Positions 15,836 through 24,741 of a stretch of 64,000 nucleotides of DNA are shown in pieces; positions within the stretch are counted from its first letter, which is position 1, and the number at the start of each line of letters is the position of its first letter. The notes below the pieces were generated by a model. That model had not been told where the DNA came from. It saw only the letters and a list, made by a program, of their open reading frames with translations, and did no database searches. Source of the stretch: Sphingobacterium sp. UGAL515B_05 (GTDB lineage: Bacteria; Bacteroidota; Bacteroidia; Sphingobacteriales; Sphingobacteriaceae); contig NZ_CP109907.1 in the NCBI RefSeq assembly GCF_033097525.1, positions 1,426,001 to 1,490,000 on the forward strand. The letters are read 5' to 3'. A program made the translations under genes and the position numbers.

Positions 15836-18800
15836 CTATTTCCAACCTCCTCCCAAGGCTTTGTAAAGTAGAATCTGATTTAAAGTATTCTCTTTCTCCA
15901 ATTCTACTTTTCCGATTTGGGCTTCCAGAGACTCTTTTTGGGCCGTAACAACATCTAAAGAAGTTACCCGACCAGCAATAAATAGTTCCTGTGCGGCTTC
16001 AATAGAGAGATTTAACGCTTGAACATGCTCATCAACAAAGCTACGTCGTTTGACGATCGCCTCTTGCGTCATGACAACATTGGAAACTTCGTTATAAGCG
16101 TTTACAACTGCTTTTTCATAGTCTACAAACGCAATTCCATAATCTGCTTTCGCAATCTCATACTGCGTTTTTAGCTGTCTTTGATTAAATATTGGCAGTG
16201 TAATACCGCCAAATAAATTATACGCAATAGATTTATCCAAATTAAATAACTTGTTAAAGCTAAAGCTCTGTAATCCGATAAATGGACTTATTGCAACAGA
16301 AGGCAAAAAAGCCAAGCGTGATGCTTCCTGATTATTCGAAGAAGCAATCACCTTCAAATAAGCGGCCTTAATATCCGGGCGTTGGTTCACGAGATCATCT
16401 GGTGTACCAAAATGCATTGCATGATACAAATCTGCATTTTCGGTATATGTACTTCTTACAATAGGTTGATAAAAACGCCCCAACAGGCCGTTGATATGAT
16501 GTTCCCAAAGTGCTATTTCTTGGCTCAATTGTTCTTTGGCAGCTTTCGAATTGGCTAATAGCGCCTTAAATTGTTGCACAGAAAGCTCAGTCGCATAACC
16601 GGCATCTTTTTTCACCTCAACAACTTCCAGTGCATTTTTATGTAATTCAATATTCCGATTGTAAACTTTTATCTTTTGATCCAAAGCAATTAGTTCATAA
16701 TAAGCCGTCGCAATATTGGATACCAATTCCGTTTCTAATAGACGCTTGCCTTCCTGCTCAGCTAAAAAGCTAAAATAAGCGGCCTGCTTTTGACTTTTCA
16801 ACTTTCCCCAAAGATCAATCTCCCAGGACGAACGAAGTCCGATAAAATAATCTGGGATAAATGGTTCGGGCAATTTTTCATCACTTTTCAAGTTCTCCGA
16901 AAAATTTGAATCATAATTACCTATTCCTGATTCTGTATAATGTCCATACTTCCGTATTCCTCCTTCTACTGCAGCCTCTACAGTTGGCCCCAATGCTGCC
17001 TTCCGTTGTTTAAAATAAGCTTGTGCAGATTCCAACCGCAAAATGGATTGACGAATATCTAAATTGTTCTGCAGCGCAGAATCAATTAGAGAAACCAACT
17101 TCGGATCTTTAAAAATTTCCTTCCAAGACCGACTTCCTACATTTAAACTATCTGGCGAAAGATGTTTGGAAAATGAAGTCGGTACATGTAATTTCTCCGG
17201 TTGAAGTGTTTTTTTGGGAACCGAGCAACTACCAAATAAAATAAGTGCAACTATGACTAAAGAAGCTTTTTTAACGACCTGTTTCTTGTTATCCTTTTTT
17301 GAAAATAAGATCACTAATCCCGGGATGACAATTACCCCGAGTATGGTTCCGATAAGCATTCCTCCCACCGCAGCGGTACCGATACTTCGATTACCCAATG
17401 CTCCTGCTCCACTGGCCATCATCAAGGGAATTAGACCTGCAATAAATGCAAAGGAAGTCATTAATATCGGACGCAAACGGGCAACAGCTCCTTCGATTGA
17501 AGCGGTCACGATATCCATTCCCTGCTTATATTTCAAATTGGCATATTCCACAATCAGGATCGCATTCTTACCTAGCAAACCAATCAGCATGACCAATGCT
17601 ACCTGCGCATAAATATTGTTTTCCAATCCAAAGACCTTCAAGAAGATAAATGCACCAAAGATCCCTGCCGGAAGACAGAGCAGAACAGGTAAAGGCAACA
17701 GAAAGCTTTCATACTGTGCACATAACAACAGATAAACAAACAAAAGACAGAGTGCAAAAATATACAAGGCTTGGTTTCCGGAGATTTTCTGTTCACGAGT
17801 CATCCCCGACCATTCGATACTATACCCTTGCGGCAAAGAAGAAGCAATTTTCTCGACTTCTTCGATAGCTTGCCCGGAGCTGAAACCAGCTGAAGACTGT
17901 CCAGTAATCATGGCCGAACTAAACATATTGTAACGGGTAATTTGTTCAGGACCATAAATTCTTTCCATCGAAATAAAGGCATTGTATGGAACCATCTCAC
18001 CCGTCTCATTCTTCACATATAAGCGTAATACATCTTCTGGTCTCTGGCGATATTCGGGACCAGCCTGTACCATGACCTTATACATCTGTCCGTAACGGAT
18101 GAAATTTGTCGCGTAAAGACTTCCCATTAAGGTCTGCAGTGTATTCATGGCATTCTCCACCGATATTCCTTTTTTTGCAGCCATATCGTAATCCACCTTC
18201 AGCATATATTGGGGGAAGTTCACATCAAAACTGGAGTTGATATCCTGAAGAACTTCACTTTTTTCCATATCATCCATAAACTTCTGTAATACCTCGGCCG
18301 TCTTGTTGAGATCCTCATTCCCGCTACGATCCAATAAACGTAATTCAAAACCCGAAGAGTTACCAAAACCGGGAACTGTCGGCGGCGGAAAGAATTCAAT
18401 CTCTCCATCAGCAAAATCCTTTGTTTTATCCCGCAATTCTTTAATGACATCATCTACCGTTTGATCACGCTCTTTCCAAGGTTTAAGATTGATCATCCCC
18501 ATCCCATAGGAAGCACCAGATACTTCAGTTATGATACTATACCCCGACAATGTAGACACCGTTTCAACAATATCGAGTTTCCGTGATACGGAGTCAATTT
18601 TATCCAAAACGCGTTCTGTACGGTCTACGGTTGCTCCCGGTGGGGTTGTTACAGCGACATAGATCATTCCTTGATCCTCGGTTGGAATAAAACCTGAGGG
18701 TAAGATGGCACTACTTCCCCAGGTCGCTAGAAAGAATCCTCCAAGTAGAAGGAGAGTCAGTCCACGTCGCGCACTGGTTTTTACCAAAATTCCCTTATAA

Positions 18801-20386
18801 CCGAAGGCCGTCTTGTCATAAATGGCATTGAATTTTTTAAAGAAACGGTCCAACCAGTTATTCGAAGGTTTACGGTCATGGGGCGATTTTAGGAAAAGCG
18901 CACATAAAGCGGGTGTCAATGTCAATGCGTTGATACCTGAAATAACAATGGCGGCCGCGAGCGTCAATGAAAATTGACGATAAAATATCCCCACCGGCCC
19001 TGAAAGAAAGGCAACAGGAACAAACACAGCAGACATCACCAACGTAATGGCCACAACAGCGCCACCGACTTCTTTCATTGCCTCCAATGTCGCTTCCATA
19101 GGTTGAAGATGTTCTTCTTCCATTTTTGCATATACAGCCTCGACCACGACAATTCCATTGTCTACCACAATACCTATGGCCAGTACCAAGGCAAACAAGG
19201 TCAGCAGGTTGATTGAGAAACCTAACATCTGCATAAAAAATAATGCCCCAATCAAACACACTGGTACAGCCAAAATTGGTATAATAGTCGCCCTAAAATC
19301 CTGTAAAAAGATAAATACAACGATAAAAACCAAAAGAAACGCCTCCAATAAGGTTTTGATGACAGAAGAAATTGAAGCATCCAAAAACCGCGATACATCA
19401 TACCCCATGGTATAGGTCATGCCGGTCGGGAATTGCGTTTGTTTCAATTCTGCCATGCGGTCTTTTACACGCTGAATAACCTCTTGTGCATTTGATCCCG
19501 GCAATTGCTTTAGCATGATGGATGCGGATGGACGTCCATCAGTTTTGGATACCATTTCATAATCCAATGAACCAAATTCAACATCTGCTACGTCTTTTAT
19601 ACGGATAATAGAACCATTTGAAGTCGCTCGAATAGGTATATTGGCATACTCCTCAATTTCAGTGAATTTACCGGGATAACGCAATACATATTGCTGCATG
19701 TTACGCATTTTATCGGAACTGATACCGGTTTGTCCTGGCGCAGCCTCGATATTCTGTTTTCGTAATGCAGCCACCACATCCTCCGTAGATATATTATAAG
19801 CTGCCATACGATCAGGTTTAATCCATACACGCATCGCATAATCACGCATTCCCATAATCTGAGCGAGACCGACGCCTTCGATCCGTTTCAGTTCCTTTAG
19901 AATGTTGATATCTGCGAAATTGTAAATGAATCTTTCATCCGCGGTTTCATCATCGGTAAAAACATTCAGATACATCAACATGGAGTTGACCTCTTTTTCG
20001 GTGGTTACCCCTGCTTTGATGACCTCTTCAGGGAGTTCATCCAATACAGTAGTTACCCTATTCTGTACGTTTACAGCTGCAATATCTGGATCTGTACCAA
20101 CTTCAAAAAAGATTTGAATAACCGTGCTGCCGTTATTGGTAGACACTGAATTCATGTAAGTCATCCCAGCTACACCGTTGATTGCTTTTTCCAAAGGAAT
20201 AGCGACGGCATTTGTACTCACCTCAGCATTGGCACCTGTATAATTGGCATTGACGACGACCGAAGGTGGTACAATGTCCGGAAATTGTGTGATGGGCAAT
20301 GTAAATAAGGCCAACAACCCTAAAAGTGTAATAAACACCGAAATAACCAACGACAATATGGGTCGTTTTATAAATGTTTCAAACAT
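15836..20386 (-). CDS. RND (AcrB/HAE1-type) efflux pump fused to a NodT-type outer-membrane factor
   Basis: This is a 1516-residue single ORF. Residues 1 to about 1033 are a full-length AcrB-type pump: MFETFIKRPILSLVISVFITLLGL at the start, the Asp pair GIVVDNGIVVVEAV in TM4 and GKNAILIVEYA in TM10. Its last helix ends VIPGLVILFSKK. Without any stop or ATG/GTG/TTG restart this runs into VVKKASLVIVALILFGSC, a lipoprotein-like signal whose Cys is residue 1054, and then into a complete NodT/OprM-type outer-membrane factor (1054-1516). That part carries NNLDIRQSILRLESAQA and NQRPDIKAAYLKV. The adaptor gene lies 13 bp upstream, so all three parts of a tripartite drug efflux system come from two genes. 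The protein may be cleaved at Cys1054 by signal peptidase II; that is inference. Confidence 0.9.
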   Translation of the reverse strand: MFETFIKRPILSLVISVFITLLGLLALFTLPITQFPDIVPPSVVVNANYTGANAEVSTNAVAIPLEKAINGVAGMTYMNSVSTNNGSTVIQIFFEVGTDPDIAAVNVQNRVTTVLDELPEEVIKAGVTTEKEVNSMLMYLNVFTDDETADERFIYNFADINILKELKRIEGVGLAQIMGMRDYAMRVWIKPDRMAAYNISTEDVVAALRKQNIEAAPGQTGISSDKMRNMQQYVLRYPGKFTEIEEYANIPIRATSNGSIIRIKDVADVEFGSLDYEMVSKTDGRPSASIMLKQLPGSNAQEVIQRVKDRMAELKQTQFPTGMTYTMGYDVSRFLDASISSVIKTLLEAFLLVFIVVFIFLQDFRATIIPILAVPVCLIGALFFMQMLGFSINLLTLFALVLAIGIVVDNGIVVVEAVYAKMEEEHLQPMEATLEAMKEVGGAVVAITLVMSAVFVPVAFLSGPVGIFYRQFSLTLAAAIVISGINALTLTPALCALFLKSPHDRKPSNNWLDRFFKKFNAIYDKTAFGYKGILVKTSARRGLTLLLLGGFFLATWGSSAILPSGFIPTEDQGMIYVAVTTPPGATVDRTERVLDKIDSVSRKLDIVETVSTLSGYSIITEVSGASYGMGMINLKPWKERDQTVDDVIKELRDKTKDFADGEIEFFPPPTVPGFGNSSGFELRLLDRSGNEDLNKTAEVLQKFMDDMEKSEVLQDINSSFDVNFPQYMLKVDYDMAAKKGISVENAMNTLQTLMGSLYATNFIRYGQMYKVMVQAGPEYRQRPEDVLRLYVKNETGEMVPYNAFISMERIYGPEQITRYNMFSSAMITGQSSAGFSSGQAIEEVEKIASSLPQGYSIEWSGMTREQKISGNQALYIFALCLLFVYLLLCAQYESFLLPLPVLLCLPAGIFGAFIFLKVFGLENNIYAQVALVMLIGLLGKNAILIVEYANLKYKQGMDIVTASIEGAVARLRPILMTSFAFIAGLIPLMMASGAGALGNRSIGTAAVGGMLIGTILGVIVIPGLVILFSKKDNKKQVVKKASLVIVALILFGSCSVPKKTLQPEKLHVPTSFSKHLSPDSLNVGSRSWKEIFKDPKLVSLIDSALQNNLDIRQSILRLESAQAYFKQRKAALGPTVEAAVEGGIRKYGHYTESGIGNYDSNFSENLKSDEKLPEPFIPDYFIGLRSSWEIDLWGKLKSQKQAAYFSFLAEQEGKRLLETELVSNIATAYYELIALDQKIKVYNRNIELHKNALEVVEVKKDAGYATELSVQQFKALLANSKAAKEQLSQEIALWEHHINGLLGRFYQPIVRSTYTENADLYHAMHFGTPDDLVNQRPDIKAAYLKVIASSNNQEASRLAFLPSVAISPFIGLQSFSFNKLFNLDKSIAYNLFGGITLPIFNQRQLKTQYEIAKADYGIAFVDYEKAVVNAYNEVSNVVMTQEAIVKRRSFVDEHVQALNLSIEAAQELFIAGRVTSLDVVTAQKESLEAQIGKVELEKENTLNQILLYKALGGGWK

Positions 20387-20399
20387 AATTTATCCTCCA

Positions 20400-21506
20400 C
20401 TACAGTTTCCTCATTTTTGGATTAATCTTCATTCCACTCCGCAGTCCCTGTACTCCCTCATAGACAATCTTGGCGTTGGGATCTAAGCCTCCATCCACAA
20501 TGTAATAATGCCCCACACGCGGGCCCGCTGTAAAAGGTGTCATTTTTACGGTACTATCTGCCTGTACAGTATAAACGTATGTCTTGTCCTGAATTTCAAA
20601 TACTGATTTTTGGTGTACAAAGGTATGTTCCCCTGTCTGCATTGGCACTGCAATCTTACCTGTTGCACCATGCTTTAGGATATGCTCGGCATTGGGAAAT
20701 TGAACCCGAAGGGCAATGGATCCAGTATTGGCTTCAAATTCACTTTCTACCAAATGGGCAATTCCCTCGTGTGGATACAGCTCACCATTGGCCAAAATTA
20801 ACTTGACCGATTTTTGCGTTTCCTTACCGTCCAACTTATCACGCATAAGTGTCAGATACTCTCTTTCAGAAATATCAAAATAAACATTCACTTTGCTTAA
20901 ATCGGAGATCGTCGTAATTAAGCTACCCTCGGTCAATAAAGAGCCTTCTCTCAATAAGATACGGTCTATACGGCCGTCAAAAGGAGCCTGTATAACAGTA
21001 TAGTCTAATCTTGTCTGTGCCTGATTAACCAAAGCTCGGGCTTCTTCTATCTTAGAATTGGCCGCTTTTAATTGAATTTTCAATAAATTATATTCGGAAG
21101 AGCTTACAATATTCTTGTCAACCAGTTTTTGAGTTCGTTCCATTTCCAGCTTGATCTTTTGCGCTTCGGCAATGGCATTATCATACTGTGCTTTGGCCTT
21201 GGCTAATTCCGAACGATATTCCTCGTTATTATACTTAAACAGCATTTGGCCTTTCTTTACCCAAGCCCCTTCGTCTACATAAATTTTATCCAAAAATCCA
21301 TTCAATTTGGAACGAATTTCGACGTTTTTTAAGGCTTGAACATCCGCAATATATTCTTGATAAACAGTCGTATCCATTACCATTAAAGGTACTACAGGAA
21401 TATTTTTGAGTTCTTCTTTCGGATCAGCGTTAGCGTTGGATGAATGGCATGAAGCCAGCATCCCAACCATACCCACAAAAAGGCACAGTAAAAGTAATTT
21501 CTTCAT
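20400..21506 (-). CDS. RND periplasmic adaptor (membrane fusion) lipoprotein
   Basis: This 368-residue AcrA-type lipoprotein (LASCHSS, Cys20) connects the inner-membrane pump to the outer-membrane factor. Visible parts are the first lipoyl half (NVEIRSKLNGFLDKIYVDEGAWVKKGQMLF, about 62-91), an alpha-hairpin (about 95-168), the second lipoyl half (IQAPFDGRIDRILLREGSLL), the beta-barrel (ISEREYLTLM...) and a membrane-proximal tail ending GLRSGMKINPKMRKL. It is the first gene of the efflux operon, 13 bp ahead of the fused pump gene. No regulator gene is adjacent. Confidence 0.92.
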   Translation of the reverse strand: MKKLLLLCLFVGMVGMLASCHSSNANADPKEELKNIPVVPLMVMDTTVYQEYIADVQALKNVEIRSKLNGFLDKIYVDEGAWVKKGQMLFKYNNEEYRSELAKAKAQYDNAIAEAQKIKLEMERTQKLVDKNIVSSSEYNLLKIQLKAANSKIEEARALVNQAQTRLDYTVIQAPFDGRIDRILLREGSLLTEGSLITTISDLSKVNVYFDISEREYLTLMRDKLDGKETQKSVKLILANGELYPHEGIAHLVESEFEANTGSIALRVQFPNAEHILKHGATGKIAVPMQTGEHTFVHQKSVFEIQDKTYVYTVQADSTVKMTPFTAGPRVGHYYIVDGGLDPNAKIVYEGVQGLRSGMKINPKMRKL

Positions 21507-21690
21507 AAACGATAAAAAATGTAAAATGTTAAACCCTCCTACGGTATTTTAAAATCAGTCGTTAGGAGAATGTGTTAGATGGGAGCTACAGCAATTCTAT
21601 AGCGTAAAGAGCGGCCCAAAGCCTTCCATACCATATATAGAAATAAAACTAAATTGTTGCAGCCTCCGCTAGAAAATTAGAGGAGCGTAA

Positions 21691-22053
21691 CTAGAATGGC
21701 CTAAAACGGGATAGGAAGCGATAATACCCTGGTAAGCATAGGGTTTTAGATCGGTAAAAAGGATGTTCATCATCTTTTGCAAAACATAATGCCGTAAAGA
21801 CGATTCCAAAAACAAAAATAAAAATTGGTAGGACTTGACTATTGAGTGAAAATATACGATAATCATCTTGCAATAGTACTTTTTCTTCTTGGGAAGAATG
21901 AATGGGTTCCAAATCCAATACGTCATCCAGAAAATACTCCACAATGGTCTCACCTGCATGCAACACCTGTCCAGTTGCCGAGGAGAAAGACTCATAGGTC
22001 AACAGATTAAGGTATGCAAAGAGTGTTAAAAAATGAAATATTTTGCCTAACAT
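21691..22053 (-). CDS. Small membrane protein of unknown function
   Basis: This 120-residue protein starts MLGKIFHFLTLFAYLNLLTYESF. It has an N-terminal hydrophobic segment, an acidic stretch (VEYFLDDVLDLEPIHSSQEE) and a second hydrophobic segment (VLPIFIFVFGIVFTALCF). I chose the ATG at 22053 over the upstream GTG at 22071 because a perfect -7 box (22078-22071) would place the transcript start inside the longer version. It lies 184 bp before the efflux operon on the same strand, so it may be part of the same transcriptional neighbourhood. I do not recognise a function; similar short two-helix proteins near efflux genes occur in this phylum. Confidence 0.5.
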   Translation of the reverse strand: MLGKIFHFLTLFAYLNLLTYESFSSATGQVLHAGETIVEYFLDDVLDLEPIHSSQEEKVLLQDDYRIFSLNSQVLPIFIFVFGIVFTALCFAKDDEHPFYRSKTLCLPGYYRFLSRFRPF

Positions 22054-22070
22054 ATCGAAATTTCGAATCA

Positions 22071-22078
22071 CAAAGGTA
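22071..22078 (-). promoter_or_regulatory. -7 promoter box for the small membrane protein
   Basis: The minus strand reads TACCTTTG (22078-22071), matching TAnnTTTG. The predicted start near 22064 leaves a leader of about 11 nt before the ATG at 22053. A nearly symmetric TTCGAAATTTCGA sits right at the start point and might be an operator. No clear -33 TTTG was seen. Confidence 0.45.
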
Positions 22079-22110
22079 TGACTTTAAATAGCTAAGATTA
22101 TTTTATTCGT

Positions 22111-22154
22111 GTAAAAAAACCATGACAGCCTAAAAAATTAGCTGTCATGGTTTT
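22111..22154 (-). terminator. Terminator after the GH92 gene at 22279
   Basis: A 14-bp perfect stem (22116-22129 with 22141-22154) and an 11-nt loop are followed on the minus strand by seven T (22119-22113, partly in the stem). It sits 125 bp after the GH92 stop codon and separates this gene from the small membrane protein promoter. Confidence 0.85.
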
Positions 22155-22278
22155 CAAAAAACAAGTAATGTTCATGGTTTCCGCTATAAACCTTAAAAGA
22201 TCAATTAAACAGTCGACACAATTACTTAGCACTAAAGTATCATCATTGAATTCATTAGTGTCTATCAGAACTCAATCT

Positions 22279-24576
22279 TTATTTTCCTTTTACTTTTTCG
22301 TTACTAAAGGAATATGGAGCATCTTCTTTTTTTGTACCTCTATTTTTATTCGGTGCTTCGCTCATTTTGAAATCAAGTTTGGCACCCTGCAATAAATCTT
22401 TATAACGGATATAATTATGACTATAAGGCTTTCCATTCCAAGTTAGTTGATCTACGTAGACCTGATTTGGTCCCTGCTGTTTAGCTTGGATATTCACTTT
22501 TTTCCCATTTTCGAGATTTAGTGTCACCTTATCGAATTGTGGTGAACCAATCACGTATTCGCCCGAGGCAGGAGAAACAGGATAAAATCCCAGCGAAGAG
22601 AAGACATACCAGGCTGAAGTCTGCCCGTTATCTTCATCACCACAATAGCCGTCTGGTGTAGGCAAATAAAGTTTATCCATTATTTTGCGCACCCAATATT
22701 GTGCTTTCCAGGGCTCTGCAGCATAATTATACAGATAGGGCATATGTTGGATCGGCTGATTTCCATGCGCATACTGCCCCATATTCATCACCTGCATTTC
22801 ACGCATTTCATGGATCATTCCACGACTTTTCATACCCTCATAACTCGGAATAACAAACACCGTATCCAACATGGACACAAATGATTGATTACCCCCCATC
22901 AAATTAATTAAACCCTGAGGGTCATGGAACACACAAAAACTCCAATGCCAAGCATTTCCTTCCGTATATTCTCTTGACCAGGCACTTGGATCAAAATCTG
23001 AGACGAACGATCCGTCTGCATTTTTTCCACGCATAAGTTTTGTACTTGGGTCAAACAGATTTTTATAGTTCATCGCGCGTGTTGCATAAATAGCTGTTTC
23101 AGCTTCCGGTTTGCCCAATGCTTTGCCAAATTCATAAATACACCAGTCATTGTATGCATATTCCAGTGAACGTGCTACATTTTGGTCTACTTTTACATCA
23201 GCAGGTATATAGCCCAATTTATTATAATATTCATAACCGAAGCGTCCCGTCGAAGAGTGTTTCGGATAGGCACTATTGGCCCCATGCTTCAGCGCTTCCC
23301 ATAACAGGTCTTTATCATAGCCTTTCCGATCAGTAATCAAAGCATCTGCTACAATAGAAGCGGAATTGTTTCCAATCATCGATGCACGATGTCCTGGCGA
23401 AGCCCACTCCGGAAGGTAACCACTCTCTTTATACGCATTCACCAAACCTGCCTGCATCCGATCATTCATCGACGGATACAATAAATTCAACAGGGGAAAC
23501 AAACTTCTAAAGGTATCCCAAAAACCTGTATCCGTAAACATTTCCCCAGGCAGGACCTGCCCATTGTAAGGGCTATAGTGCATACGTTTGCCTGTTCCAT
23601 CAATTTCAGAAAAATCCCTTGGAAAGAGTGTTGAACGATAAAGGCTGGAATAAAATGTACGTAACCGGTCAATATTGTGGTCTTCAACCTGTACACGTCC
23701 GAGGATTTCGTTCCACTGTGCTTTACCTTCGTCAACAACCTGTTGAAATGTTTTGGACTTCACTTCTTTTAGATTAAGTTCTGCCTGCTCAAAACTGATA
23801 AAGGAAGAAGCAATACGGGCGGTGACCTTTTCCCCTCTTTTCAAGGAAGAGAAACCAACGACTGCTCCGGCGTGATTGTCCTGAATTTCCAATTCATCTT
23901 TACTTATCGCTCCGCTTTTAACAGCAGCTTTGTAGGAGAATGGTCTATCGAAAGTAATGACGAAGTAATTCTTGAAATTCTCCGGAACACCACCACTATT
24001 TTTTGTTGAATACCCGATAATTTTATTTTCCTGCGGAATTACTTTAATATAAGACCCCTTATCAAATGCATCAATAATAACATAAGCACTGTCTGTTTTA
24101 GGGAATGTGAACTGAAAGATTGCTGCCCGTTGTGATGGCGACAATTCTGTTGTCACATCGTGATCCGCAAGGTAAACGCTATAATAATAAGGTTTGGCAA
24201 TTTCAGCTTTATGCGAAAACCAGCTCGCCCGTTTTTCTTGATCAAATTGCGGTGTACCTGTTATTGGCATGATTGAAAACTGACCATAATCATTGTTCCA
24301 GGGGCTTGGCTGGTGGGTTTGCTTAAATCCTTTAATTTTATCTGCCGTGTAAGTATATACCCAGCCATCGCCCATATTTCCAGTCTGCGGGGTCCAAAAA
24401 TTCATACCCCAAGGCCGAGCGATCGCAGGATAAGTATTGCCATTAGACAATTCATACTTCGATTCAGTACCGATCAAAGGGTTAACGAAATCAACAGGCG
24501 AGGTTTGTTGCGCCATTCCAGCATGCGCCGCGAACAGAAAAAGAATACTACCTGTTAGTTTTTTAATATTAAACAT
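22279..24576 (-). CDS. GH92-family alpha-mannosidase-like enzyme with Glu-to-Gln at the acid position
   Basis: This 765-residue secreted enzyme (signal to about 22) has the N-terminal beta-sandwich and (alpha/alpha)6 barrel of GH92, a family of calcium-dependent exo-alpha-mannosidases. Motifs are NPLIGTESKYELSNGNTYP, KQTHQPSPW (about 85-93), GFWDTFRSLFPL (351-362) and CGDEDNGQTSAWY (645-657). At residues 604-611 the usual HGNEPSHH reads HGNQPIQH, so the normally catalytic Glu is Gln607 (codon 22758-22756). GH92 enzymes with Gln here have been reported to act on mannose-phosphate-mannose diesters. It is a close relative of the enzyme at 35250 and shares its upstream operator-like sequence. It has its own terminator downstream and follows the SusD gene after a terminator. 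Confidence 0.88.
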   Translation of the reverse strand: MFNIKKLTGSILFLFAAHAGMAQQTSPVDFVNPLIGTESKYELSNGNTYPAIARPWGMNFWTPQTGNMGDGWVYTYTADKIKGFKQTHQPSPWNNDYGQFSIMPITGTPQFDQEKRASWFSHKAEIAKPYYYSVYLADHDVTTELSPSQRAAIFQFTFPKTDSAYVIIDAFDKGSYIKVIPQENKIIGYSTKNSGGVPENFKNYFVITFDRPFSYKAAVKSGAISKDELEIQDNHAGAVVGFSSLKRGEKVTARIASSFISFEQAELNLKEVKSKTFQQVVDEGKAQWNEILGRVQVEDHNIDRLRTFYSSLYRSTLFPRDFSEIDGTGKRMHYSPYNGQVLPGEMFTDTGFWDTFRSLFPLLNLLYPSMNDRMQAGLVNAYKESGYLPEWASPGHRASMIGNNSASIVADALITDRKGYDKDLLWEALKHGANSAYPKHSSTGRFGYEYYNKLGYIPADVKVDQNVARSLEYAYNDWCIYEFGKALGKPEAETAIYATRAMNYKNLFDPSTKLMRGKNADGSFVSDFDPSAWSREYTEGNAWHWSFCVFHDPQGLINLMGGNQSFVSMLDTVFVIPSYEGMKSRGMIHEMREMQVMNMGQYAHGNQPIQHMPYLYNYAAEPWKAQYWVRKIMDKLYLPTPDGYCGDEDNGQTSAWYVFSSLGFYPVSPASGEYVIGSPQFDKVTLNLENGKKVNIQAKQQGPNQVYVDQLTWNGKPYSHNYIRYKDLLQGAKLDFKMSEAPNKNRGTKKEDAPYSFSNEKVKGK

Positions 24577-24619
24577 AAATGAAGCGTTTGGTTAAGCTTA
24601 AAATTATTAGCAAAAAAGC

Positions 24620-24637
24620 TAAAACGTATTAGTAAAT
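24620..24637 (-). promoter_or_regulatory. Operator-like 18-mer shared by two GH92 promoters (copy 1)
   Basis: The plus strand reads CTAAAACGTATTAGTAAA, 43 bp upstream of the GH92 start codon. The core CTAAAACGTATTAG is a near-palindrome centred on CG (12 of 14 positions symmetric), the hallmark of LacI-family operators. An identical 18-mer lies upstream of the other Gln-type GH92 gene. On the sense strand it includes TACGTTTT, one base off a -7 box, so operator and promoter may overlap. Confidence 0.6.
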
Positions 24638-24694
24638 ATAAGTAAGAAATTTAAATATAGTCGATTGCCCTGGTCTTTTTCACAATATGGTTAC

Positions 24695-24726
24695 AAAAAA
24701 ACCGCAATCAAATGATTGCGGTTTTT
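24695..24726 (-). terminator. Terminator after the SusD gene at 24742
   Basis: Stem arms 24697-24710 and 24713-24726 (core AACCGCAATCA) form a strong hairpin 15 bp after the SusD stop codon, followed by a T-run on the minus strand (24700-24695). It separates the SusCD pair from the downstream GH92 gene, which therefore needs its own promoter. Confidence 0.85.
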
Positions 24727-24741
24727 AATATCACGCAAAAA

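Noticed and set aside
17225..17290. Separate start codon for the outer-membrane factor inside the fused RND gene
   Set aside because: No ATG, GTG or TTG precedes the signal-like segment in the junction (the codons read AAA CAG GTC GTT AAA AAA), so separate translation is not supported.
21669..21995. 108-codon ORF overlapping the small membrane protein in another frame
   Set aside because: It starts inside the better-supported gene at 21691-22053, which has a promoter and a two-helix pattern; the alternative has no domain pattern.
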